This document shows positions 1 to 5,057 of a DNA stretch of 7,263 nt, one piece after another (positions within the stretch are counted from its first letter, which is position 1; every line of letters begins with the position of its first letter). Position numbers and translations under genes: made by a program. The notes under the pieces were generated by a model. It did not search any database. It had not been told where the DNA came from and saw only the letters and a list, made by a program, of their open reading frames with translations. The stretch is from a bacterium (GTDB lineage Bacteria; Patescibacteriota; Minisyncoccia; Phycocordibacterales; UBA2100). The stretch is taken from NCBI GenBank assembly GCA_030698935.1, contig JAUYLR010000085.1, forward strand, positions 1 through 7,263, in the 5' to 3' direction.

Positions 1-128
1 TAGTTGCATCCGGCACGATGCAAGACGTACTCTCATTACATGACGAAGAAGCCGCGAAAAAACAGGGCTATCGCGGCGGGAAATTGGAAGAAGTATTTTT
101 GCAGTTGACTGCAAAAAACAGCGATTAG
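1..128 (+). CDS. ABC transporter ATP-binding protein, C-terminal end (partial)
   Basis: Only the last 41 codons are present; the gene enters from the left edge with its reading frame starting at base 3 and stops at TAG 126-128. The tail reads RGGKLEEVFLQLT near its end, which matches the usual C-terminal 'LE(D/E)VFL.LT' ending of ABC-2 type exporter ATPases. The Walker and signature motifs lie outside the window. The matching permease follows at 532, so this is most likely the nucleotide-binding partner of that membrane protein, hydrolysing ATP at the cytoplasmic face. The final residues (NSD and stop) are encoded partly by the heptamer array at 120-149, so the native C-terminus may have been altered by that repeat. 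Identification rests on the tail motif plus context. Confidence 0.8.
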   Translation, partial: VASGTMQDVLSLHDEEAAKKQGYRGGKLEEVFLQLTAKNSD

Positions 129-149
129 CGTTTAGCGAATAGCGTATAG
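120..149 (+). repeat. 30-bp heptamer array, copy 1 (AGCGNWT x4 + AG)
   Basis: Four consecutive heptamers AGCGNWT with variable last triplets ATT, TTT, AAT and TAT, then AG. TAG triplets start at 126, 133, 140 and 147 and so occur in all three forward frames; the first is the stop codon of the ATPase gene. The four-helix-bundle ATG follows 4 nt after the array. The final 16 bases AGCGAATAGCGTATAG are identical to the end of copy 3 at 4105-4134, and the first 15 bases are the exact reverse complement of 503-517 in copy 2. Confidence 0.85.
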
Positions 150-153
150 AGAT

Positions 154-519
154 ATGTACATCAAGTCATTTAAAGAACTGATTGTCTGGCAAAGGGCTGT
201 TGAGCTCGCAAAAGAAATATATGCCAGAACAAGTGAATTCCCGCCGCGCGAATTATTTGGACTCCAAAGTCAGATGTGCCGTTCAGCTGTTTCAATTCCA
301 TCAAATATCGCGGAGGGCCACCGGCGGAACACAAAGAAAGATTTCCTCCACTTTTTACGCATAGCTGATGGCTCTGCCGCCGAACTTGAAACGCAAATTC
401 TCATTGCAGAGTCCGCACATAAACGTATTAATTATGGTAAGTCCAAAGAATTGTTACTTGAAGTCCAGAAAATGTTATCAACCGTGATTAAGAAGCTTGA
501 ACTAAACGCTAATCGCTAA
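154..519 (+). CDS. Four helix bundle protein (S23/IVP family)
   Basis: A 121-residue protein of the family first seen in 23S rRNA intervening sequences (TIGR02436 type) and structurally related to the Avd accessory protein of diversity-generating retroelements. Family hallmarks are visible: an N-terminal FKELIVWQRAVELA helix (6-19), the core SIPSNIAEG (48-55) and GSAAELETQ (73-81). Length matches the usual ~115-125 residues. The protein forms a basic, helical oligomer in known members and probably binds RNA or DNA; its cellular role is not established. No membrane segment or catalytic motif is seen. No clear Shine-Dalgarno precedes ATG 154. The last residues (NANR) and the TAA stop come from the downstream heptamer array. 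The family call is secure; any function in this operon is unknown. Confidence 0.95.
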   Translation: MYIKSFKELIVWQRAVELAKEIYARTSEFPPRELFGLQSQMCRSAVSIPSNIAEGHRRNTKKDFLHFLRIADGSAAELETQILIAESAHKRINYGKSKELLLEVQKMLSTVIKKLELNANR

Positions 520-531
520 CCGCTATCCGCT
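502..531 (-). repeat. 30-bp heptamer array, copy 2 (inverted)
   Basis: On the - strand this reads as four AGCGNWT heptamers with variable triplets GAT, GTT, ATT and TTT, followed by AG. The last two heptamers equal the first two of copy 1, which produces the 15-bp inverted repeat around the four-helix gene. Read in the + direction it still carries stops in all three frames, as TAA at 503, 510 and 517; the one at 517-519 ends the four-helix gene. The permease ATG begins at the very next base (532). Confidence 0.85.
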
Positions 532-1308
532 ATGCTTCCTTCTCAAAAATTCACGGCTTTCTACACCATCGTTCGCAAAGATGTCGTGCGCATTTTCCGC
601 ATCTGGCCGCAGACATTCCTTCCCTCAATCATTACTTCGGTACTCTACTTTCTTGTGTTCGGGAAAGTTCTCGGTGAGCGAATCGGCGACATCGGCGGAC
701 ATCCGTATATCACGTTCGTCGTTCCGGGGCTTGTCATGCTCGCCGTCGTAACTAACTCGTTCTCCAACGTTGCGACCACGTTCTTTCAGGCAAAATTCTT
801 TGCCCGCAACATTGATGAAATTCTCGTGTCGCCGACTCCGCCTTGGGTAATTATTTCCGGCTATGTCGCGGGCGGAATGGTGCGGGGCATAACCATAGGA
901 CTGCTTGTAATTATCGTAGCCGCTTTCTTTTCTCCCCTTCCGCTAACCCACCCGCTCATCATTCTTCTGTTCCTGATTCTCTCCTCGCTTATTTTCTCTC
1001 TAGCGGGGCTCGTTAACGGCATTTATGCAAAAAGTTTTGACGGCATCACGATAGTGCCGACGTTCGTACTGACGCCGCTTGTCTACCTCGGCGGCGTCTT
1101 TTACTCGGCGCAGGCGCTCCCGCCGCTGTGGCAAAAGTTCACCTTTGCCGACCCGATTTTCTATCTGGTGGACGGTTTCCGCGCTGGATTCATGGGTTTT
1201 TCCGACGTGTCCTTGGGTATCAGCCTCGGCGTCTTGGGAATCTTGACCGCTATCCTCGTAGCCGTAAACTGGTACTTCATCCGCACAGGCCTCGGCCTGC
1301 GACAGTAG
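532..1308 (+). CDS. ABC-2 type transporter permease (YadH-like)
   Basis: A 258-residue polytopic inner-membrane protein of the ABC-2 family, close in length and motif order to E. coli YadH (256 residues). About six hydrophobic segments are visible at roughly 30-48, 60-80, 107-133, 140-162, 174-192 and 228-250. Conserved family stretches include the FIVPG-like FVVPGLVML (62-70), RNIDEILVSPTP (92-103), the GYVAGG turn (110-115), the SLAGL.NG.(F/Y)AK helix end (156-167) and PTFVLTPLVYLGGVFYS (176-192). It would form the translocation path as a dimer energised by the ATPase ending at 128. The exported substrate cannot be told from sequence. ATG 532 abuts the heptamer array and has no Shine-Dalgarno, so its translation signals may have been replaced by the inserted cassette. 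Confidence 0.93.
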   Translation: MLPSQKFTAFYTIVRKDVVRIFRIWPQTFLPSIITSVLYFLVFGKVLGERIGDIGGHPYITFVVPGLVMLAVVTNSFSNVATTFFQAKFFARNIDEILVSPTPPWVIISGYVAGGMVRGITIGLLVIIVAAFFSPLPLTHPLIILLFLILSSLIFSLAGLVNGIYAKSFDGITIVPTFVLTPLVYLGGVFYSAQALPPLWQKFTFADPIFYLVDGFRAGFMGFSDVSLGISLGVLGILTAILVAVNWYFIRTGLGLRQ

Positions 1309-1311
1309 TAT

Positions 1312-1659
1312 ATGAGAGCAGGTCCTAGAGAGCCAGGCACGACAGCAAGCTTTGAGAAATATTTTGGAGGACTTGATACATTTGCTCAAAATCTGATTGA
1401 TACATGGGCAGGAGAAGGTAAACGTTTTGAACGGCGAAAAGTTGAAATAACTATAGCGCGTCAACTCCTTGCAAATACAATGGACATTACTATTAATGGG
1501 CTTGCTCGACATTTAGGAGCTCTAAGAAGTAAGGAGTTAACTGATGGCGGCGGATTAAAGGAAAAGAATGACATAAAAATCATAGAAAACCTCGCGTATG
1601 CAGAACTCTACTTGGAGAAGAGAGGGGAAGGGAAAGTAATACAGCACAACGAAAATTGA
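1312..1659 (+). CDS. Hypothetical protein, 115 aa
   Basis: An open frame starting 3 nt after the permease stop, so it is probably co-transcribed and translated by coupling; no Shine-Dalgarno is visible. I do not recognise a family. The product is soluble, lacks membrane segments, cysteines and a signal peptide, and appears largely helical (for example IARQLLANTMDITINGLARHL at about 48-68, and IIENLAYAELYLEK). The start is Gly/Pro rich (MRAGPREPGTT). The coding region looks more AT-rich than the permease gene, which may point to a different origin. It ends 11 nt before the 40-bp palindrome. The tight spacing and uninterrupted frame support a real gene, but no homology was available to confirm it. 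Confidence 0.55.
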   Translation: MRAGPREPGTTASFEKYFGGLDTFAQNLIDTWAGEGKRFERRKVEITIARQLLANTMDITINGLARHLGALRSKELTDGGGLKEKNDIKIIENLAYAELYLEKRGEGKVIQHNEN

Positions 1660-1670
1660 TACGAAAAGAA

Positions 1671-1710
1671 TCCCTTATATGCTTATTCGCGCGAATAAGC
1701 ATATAAGGGA
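1671..1710. repeat. 40-bp perfect palindrome, distal copy
   Basis: Two 20-base arms meet with no loop; the left arm is TCCCTTATATGCTTATTCGC (1671-1690) and 1691-1710 is its exact reverse complement. The central 28 bp (1677-1704) is identical to the core of the palindrome at 2059-2090. It lies between the convergent 3' ends of the unknown + strand gene (1659) and the ArsR gene (1757), so it could act as a bidirectional terminator. In the - direction it is followed by TTCTTTTCG, only loosely T-rich. Because the same core also occurs upstream of the ArsR gene, an operator or element-border role fits at least as well. Confidence 0.75.
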
Positions 1711-1756
1711 GCACATTTGAGGAACGCGGAGGCAGATTGTAAACGCAAACGCCTTT

Positions 1757-2023
1757 TTAAAGCAGATTTAACACTTTGCGCAAAGAGTCTGTGGGAGCAG
1801 AAGTAATCCGATAATACACGTTGAGACTCTTTTGCTCTTTCTCTACGAACCCCATGCGCTCCAACATAGTCAAATGTCTTGATGTGGATGTAAAAGAAAG
1901 CTTAATCGCTTCGGCAACATCGCTCACATTTACTTCTTTGCGCTTCCGCAAAAGATTGAGAATGGCAAGCCGCCGCCGGTTTGCAAGCACCTTGAGCTGC
2001 CGTTCTAATTCCACCTCGCGCAT
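1757..2023 (-). CDS. ArsR-family winged-helix transcriptional regulator
   Basis: An 88-residue protein, slightly shorter than typical ArsR/SmtB repressors (~95-120). The fold is recognisable: LERQLKVLANRRRLAILNLL (6-25) as the first helices, VNVSDVAEAIKLSFTSTSRHLTML (31-54) as the helix-turn-helix with recognition helix about 43-56, then the wing FVEKEQKSLNVYYRI (59-73). The alpha-3 metal motif ELCVCDL of arsenic/cadmium sensors is replaced by EVNVSDV and the protein has no cysteine at all, so classic thiol metal sensing is excluded. It probably binds DNA as a dimer. A perfect palindrome lies 35 nt upstream of the start and a second copy 46 nt past the stop, both plausible binding sites. Its target genes are unknown. 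Confidence 0.9.
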   Translation of the reverse strand: MREVELERQLKVLANRRRLAILNLLRKRKEVNVSDVAEAIKLSFTSTSRHLTMLERMGFVEKEQKSLNVYYRITSAPTDSLRKVLNLL

Positions 2024-2058
2024 ATGCCATCTATATTACCATGCACACACATCGGCAT

Positions 2059-2090
2059 CTATATGCTTATTCGCGCGAATAAGCATATAG
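2059..2090. promoter_or_regulatory. 32-bp perfect palindrome upstream of the ArsR gene, candidate operator
   Basis: Arms of 16 bases meet without a loop (2059-2074 and 2075-2090); the shared half-site is ATATGCTTATTCGC. The position, 35 nt before the ArsR start codon, fits autoregulation. ArsR/SmtB dimers commonly bind twofold-symmetric sites of the 12-2-12 type, and the core can be laid out this way. A 9-bp direct repeat CATCTATAT (2028-2036 and 2056-2064) links its edge to the leader. I could not place a convincing -35/-10 pair. The operator role is inferred. Confidence 0.5.
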
Positions 2091-2152
2091 CCACAAAACA
2101 ATCAGAGAGTCTTTGCATTATTGTTGCGGCAAAAAAGCGGATGTAATTTTAA

Positions 2153-2671
2153 TTATTTCTTTTTGGGAACTAATGTCGGCGTAAGATACTTATGCACAAG
2201 CATTTCATATTCCTCGTACACATCTAGCTTAATATCCCATTCGGCTGTAGATGAGAGCGGTTTGAGTTGCAATTGCTTCTTGCTGTCAAAATACGGTGGT
2301 TTGGCGATACGGAAGTATGGCTGTTCCCAACAATTAACTAACACGAGTGTCGCATTCCATGACTTTTCCAATCTTCTTAAAATTTCCACCGTATCTCTGT
2401 GTATTGGATCATTGGGTCTCGCCCTAAACTTCACCTCGACAAGTAGCGGCTCTCCCTTCTTATCCAGAACAATAAAATCCGGAATCGAGCGAATTTTCTC
2501 TCCCACATCGCTATACCGGCTAAATTTCTCCTCAAGTTGTATCAGGTTCTGCACGATTGCTTCATACCCGAATCGGTACACGATATTCCCTGACTCTTTC
2601 ATCAGCTCTTCGAACAGTGTTTCCGCCATTCGACCCTTTAACATACTCTCTGCGAAGTTGTTTTGGGTCAT
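2153..2671 (-). CDS. PD-(D/E)xK superfamily nuclease-like protein
   Basis: A 172-residue protein with the core of a restriction-endonuclease-like fold. GRMAETLFEELM (13-24) gives the first helix with candidate acidic residue E17, IPDFIVLDKKG (63-73) contains the P64-D65 pair, and LLVEVKFRAR (76-85) gives the E79-x-K81 part of the motif. This spacing is typical of the fold, with metal bound by D65 and E79 and K81 assisting catalysis. The C-terminal half is rich in aromatic residues and ends in KKK. It starts 6 nt after the purB stop, so it is the last gene of the purine operon. I cannot name a specific family; restriction, repair and RNA-processing roles are all possible. There is no partner methyltransferase in the window. 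Confidence 0.7.
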   Translation of the reverse strand: MTQNNFAESMLKGRMAETLFEELMKESGNIVYRFGYEAIVQNLIQLEEKFSRYSDVGEKIRSIPDFIVLDKKGEPLLVEVKFRARPNDPIHRDTVEILRRLEKSWNATLVLVNCWEQPYFRIAKPPYFDSKKQLQLKPLSSTAEWDIKLDVYEEYEMLVHKYLTPTLVPKKK

Positions 2672-2679
2672 ATCCTTTT
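2672..2679 (-). promoter_or_regulatory. Purine-rich AAAAGGAT before the nuclease start
   Basis: On the - strand the string AAAAGGAT directly precedes ATG at 2671-2669 and overlaps the purB stop. It is the best Shine-Dalgarno-like match in the window, but the spacing to this ATG is too short (about 1 nt). Initiation may rely on coupling to purB termination, or the true start may be Met10 (ATG 2644-2642). Confidence 0.3.
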
Positions 2680-4099
2680 ATTGTTTCTTCCCTTTCGCGA
2701 TTTCCTCGGCGAGGCCGATGTAGTTTTCCGGGCGTAACGTCTTGAGCTGCTTTTTTACTTTCTCGTCCACAGATAGACCATCAATAAACTTTGCGAAATC
2801 CTCTAGTGTCACTTCCCGCCCGCGCGTTAGGTCTTTCAGCTTTTCATACGGCACGTCAACTCCTTCACGGCGAAGCACCGTTTGTATCGCCTCCGCAATA
2901 ACTTCCGGATGCGCCTGCAAATCCCCAAGCATCGCTTTCTCGTTCACACTGACTTTGCCAAGCCCTTTCAATAACGATTTGTAGCCGATGAGCGAATGGG
3001 CAAATGCTGTGCCGAAAGTACGCTCTACCGTTGAATCGGAGAGGTCACGCTGGAGGCGCGAGATGGGGAGTTTGCGGGAAAAATGTTCAAAGAGGGAATT
3101 CGCGACTCCGAAATTTCCTTCCGCGTTCTCAAAATCAATCGGGTTTATTTTGTGAGGCATGGCTGAAGAGCCAACCTCGCCCGCTCTCGGCTTTTGCGTA
3201 ATCCAGCCGTCGCTTATGTATCGCCACATGTCCTGCGAGAATCCGATGAGAATAGTATTCACGCGCCGGAGATTATCAAAAAGTTCCGCATAGGTGTCGT
3301 GCGGCTCTATCTGCGTCGTCGTTTCATTCAATTCAAGCTGAATTCCGCTTTTTTTATTAAACCTCTCAACAAATTTCTTTGCAAATTCCTGCCAATCCAC
3401 ATTGGGCACTGCTACAACATGTGCATTGTAATTCCCTGTTGCTCCCGCAAATTTGACGAGAATGTTTCTTGCCTTTAACTGCTCAATCTGCCGTTTCACG
3501 CGCGCCTCAAATACCCGCATTTCTTTGCCGAAAGTCGTGGGTGACGCCGGTTGTCCGTGCGTCCGCGCAAGCATTGGGGTTTTCGCGTGTTCATTTGATA
3601 GTTTTCCCAAGTTCTCATCTATATCATTCAAAGCAGGCACAATTACTTCTTCCAAAGCACTTCGGAGCATCAATCCCAAACACACGCTGTTTATATCCTC
3701 GGATGTGAGGCCGAAATGAAGCCATTCACTGACATCTGCAAGGGATGTTTTGGCGAGCCGAGATTTAAGAAAATATTCAACCGCTTTAACGTCGTGATTC
3801 GTGGCCGGAATTCCTTTATATCCCTCCTTTTCTATCTGTTTAATCACCTGCGCGTCTTCCAAAGAAATATCCGCCAGTTTAGCGAGCGCCTTCTTTTCCT
3901 CCGCGGTAAGCGCGCGCAGTCCAACGCCTTTTGTTTCAGAAAGCGCGATAAGATACTCGCACTCAACGCGGGCGCGCGCGCGCATGAGTGCGTATTCGCT
4001 CATATGCTCGGCAAGCGCTGCAGACGTTTCGCGGTAACGACCATCAATCGAACTGATAGCCGTGAGCTCGTATTTCTTGGTGTCTTCTGAATGAGTCAT
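2678..4099 (-). CDS. purB: Adenylosuccinate lyase
   Basis: A 473-residue cytoplasmic enzyme of the fumarase/aspartase superfamily that splits SAICAR to AICAR plus fumarate and adenylosuccinate to AMP plus fumarate. It matches the long E. coli-type PurB (456 residues) along its whole length: SSIDGRY (16-22), ATNHDVKAVEYFL (99-111), FGLTSEDIN (129-137), the THGQPASP loop with candidate acid His181, TTQIEPHDTYAELFD (261-275) and the superfamily signature GSSAMPHKINPIDFEN (310-325) carrying the catalytic serine. All key residues are present, so it should be active. The start at 4099 lies 19 nt after purC; that gap is formed largely by heptamer array copy 3, and no Shine-Dalgarno is visible. A 12-bp GC alternation (3972-3983) encodes an Arg-Ala repeat near residues 40-44. 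Confidence 0.97.
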   Translation of the reverse strand: MTHSEDTKKYELTAISSIDGRYRETSAALAEHMSEYALMRARARVECEYLIALSETKGVGLRALTAEEKKALAKLADISLEDAQVIKQIEKEGYKGIPATNHDVKAVEYFLKSRLAKTSLADVSEWLHFGLTSEDINSVCLGLMLRSALEEVIVPALNDIDENLGKLSNEHAKTPMLARTHGQPASPTTFGKEMRVFEARVKRQIEQLKARNILVKFAGATGNYNAHVVAVPNVDWQEFAKKFVERFNKKSGIQLELNETTTQIEPHDTYAELFDNLRRVNTILIGFSQDMWRYISDGWITQKPRAGEVGSSAMPHKINPIDFENAEGNFGVANSLFEHFSRKLPISRLQRDLSDSTVERTFGTAFAHSLIGYKSLLKGLGKVSVNEKAMLGDLQAHPEVIAEAIQTVLRREGVDVPYEKLKDLTRGREVTLEDFAKFIDGLSVDEKVKKQLKTLRPENYIGLAEEIAKGKKQ

Positions 4100-4104
4100 A
4101 TTTT

Positions 4105-4134
4105 CTATACGCTATTCGCTATAAGCTATACGCT
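4105..4134 (-). repeat. 30-bp heptamer array, copy 3 (purC/purB junction)
   Basis: On the - strand there are four heptamers, three fitting AGCGNWT and one variant AGCTTAT, then AG. The last 16 bases AGCGAATAGCGTATAG are identical to the end of copy 1. Even the context after it agrees: AGAAAATATG before purB versus AGAGATATG before the four-helix gene. The array encodes the last residues of PurC and its TAG stop (4121-4119); TAG triplets in all three frames follow. No four-helix gene is associated here, so this is a solo copy. Confidence 0.85.
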
Positions 4135-5054
4135 GCCAGATTGCGCTCCATACGCGTAATTATCGGTTCGTCTCCAGCTACAAATTTCTTGCCCGTAATC
4201 TGCTCATACATCTGAATGTAACGCCGAGAGAGTTCCGCCACAAGCTCCGCGGGTGCCTCTGGAAGCGTCTTATCCTTATACGGGTCGCAATTATCCCGAA
4301 ACCACAAGCGCAAGAATTCCTTATCAAAATACTGAGGTTCTTCTCCGGCGGCGAATCGCTCTCCGTACGAATCAGCTTGCCAGAAACGCGATGAATCGGG
4401 TGTGTGGATTTCGTCAATCAAAATTAGTTTTCCGTTCTCGTCAGTCCCAAATTCGTATTTCGTATCAACAAGTATTAGCCCCCGCGCCGCCGCGATTTCC
4501 TGCCCCCTTTTGAAAAGCTCGAGCGCTGTCCGCTTCAACTTATGCAAGAGGTCCGCGGAAATGAACCCTTCCGTGATCATTTCATGCGGGCTAAGCGTGC
4601 GGTCGTGTTTCTCTTCCTTTGTGGTCGGGTCAAAGAGCGGATGAGGTAACTTTTGATTCTTCTTCATTCCGTCGGGCAAAACGACATTCCCAAAATCGCG
4701 TTTGCCTTTAGAGTAGCGCGTCCAGATGGCTGTATCGGTAACGCCGGTCAAATATCCGCGCACGACGGCTTCCACGGGAACCATCGTGCATTTCTTGCCG
4801 ACGGTGACATTGGGGTCCGGAATCACAAGTACGTGATTCGGCACGATATCTTTCGTCTGTTCAAACCAAAAAGCGCTGATTTGATTCAGCACTTGGCCCT
4901 TGTGCGGGATGTGAGCGATTATGCGGTCAAATGAGGAATGGCGGTCTGTAGTAACGAGAATCAGCCGTTCAGGCTGAATATATATGTCGCGCACCTTCCC
5001 TGTTTTCTTCGTTCCGAGATGGGTGAAATTCGTTTCTTTGAGAACTTCAGTCAT
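4119..5054 (-). CDS. purC: Phosphoribosylaminoimidazole-succinocarboxamide synthase (SAICAR synthetase)
   Basis: A 311-residue ATP-dependent ligase joining aspartate to CAIR to give SAICAR. Its length is that of the longer yeast ADE1-like class (~300) rather than the ~237-residue E. coli form. Family motifs are clear: GKVRDIY (19-25) of the ATP-grasp-like N-terminal lobe, TTDRHSSFDR (35-44), VEAVVRGYLTG (94-104), LPHPLFDPTTKEEKHD (136-151), LVDTKYEFG (195-203) and DEIHTPDSSRFW (214-225). All signature regions are intact. The gene starts 3 nt after the purM stop (TAG-cct-ATG), implying translational coupling, and no Shine-Dalgarno is seen. The last codons (AAYSL) and the stop fall in the heptamer array, so the C-terminal tail has probably been rewritten by that repeat. 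Confidence 0.97.
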   Translation of the reverse strand: MTEVLKETNFTHLGTKKTGKVRDIYIQPERLILVTTDRHSSFDRIIAHIPHKGQVLNQISAFWFEQTKDIVPNHVLVIPDPNVTVGKKCTMVPVEAVVRGYLTGVTDTAIWTRYSKGKRDFGNVVLPDGMKKNQKLPHPLFDPTTKEEKHDRTLSPHEMITEGFISADLLHKLKRTALELFKRGQEIAAARGLILVDTKYEFGTDENGKLILIDEIHTPDSSRFWQADSYGERFAAGEEPQYFDKEFLRLWFRDNCDPYKDKTLPEAPAELVAELSRRYIQMYEQITGKKFVAGDEPIITRMERNLAAYSL

Positions 5055-5057
5055 AGG

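Larger units (their letters stand above)
120..531 (+). mobile_element. Candidate IVS-like cassette carrying a four-helix-bundle gene
   Basis: A gene of the S23/IVP family sits between the ATPase and permease genes of one ABC transporter, which are normally adjacent. Its borders are two heptamer arrays in opposite orientation. Bases 120-134 (AGCGATTAGCGTTTA) and 503-517 are a perfect 15-bp inverted repeat, so in RNA they would close a stem around the whole gene. The ATPase stop (126-128) and permease start (532) lie in or directly beside the arrays, so removal of the cassette would place the two transporter genes next to each other. S23-family genes are known from intervening sequences in 23S rRNA that also have complementary ends. 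Mobility is inferred: there is no transposase and no clear target duplication. Confidence 0.4.

Noticed and set aside
120..531. Heptamer arrays as a CRISPR array
   Set aside because: Units are 7 bp without spacers; the two arrays enclose a protein gene and no cas genes are nearby.
1000..1512. 170-codon open frame on the - strand across the permease 3' end
   Set aside because: It is antisense to the strongly recognised permease and the following gene, shows no family motif and has a low-complexity charged composition typical of a shadow frame.
1671..2090. Palindromes as Xer/dif recombination sites
   Set aside because: dif sites have imperfect arms around a non-palindromic 6-8 bp centre; these are fully symmetric and do not resemble the dif consensus.
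2091..2152. Terminator after the nuclease gene
   Set aside because: A T-run (CTTTTTT on the - strand) is present but no stable stem precedes it.
2024..2152. Sigma-70 promoter for the ArsR gene
   Set aside because: TATAGA- and TAATAT-like strings exist near the palindrome, but no acceptable -35 sits at 16-18 bp spacing.
2121..2723. 200-codon open frame on the + strand opposite the nuclease gene
   Set aside because: Ser/Phe-rich translation with no recognisable motif; the opposite strand has the PD-(D/E)xK motif and operon spacing.
3972..3983. Alternating GC tract (possible Z-DNA)
   Set aside because: It is only 12 bp, lies inside purB and is explained by Arg-Ala codons in the conserved helix.
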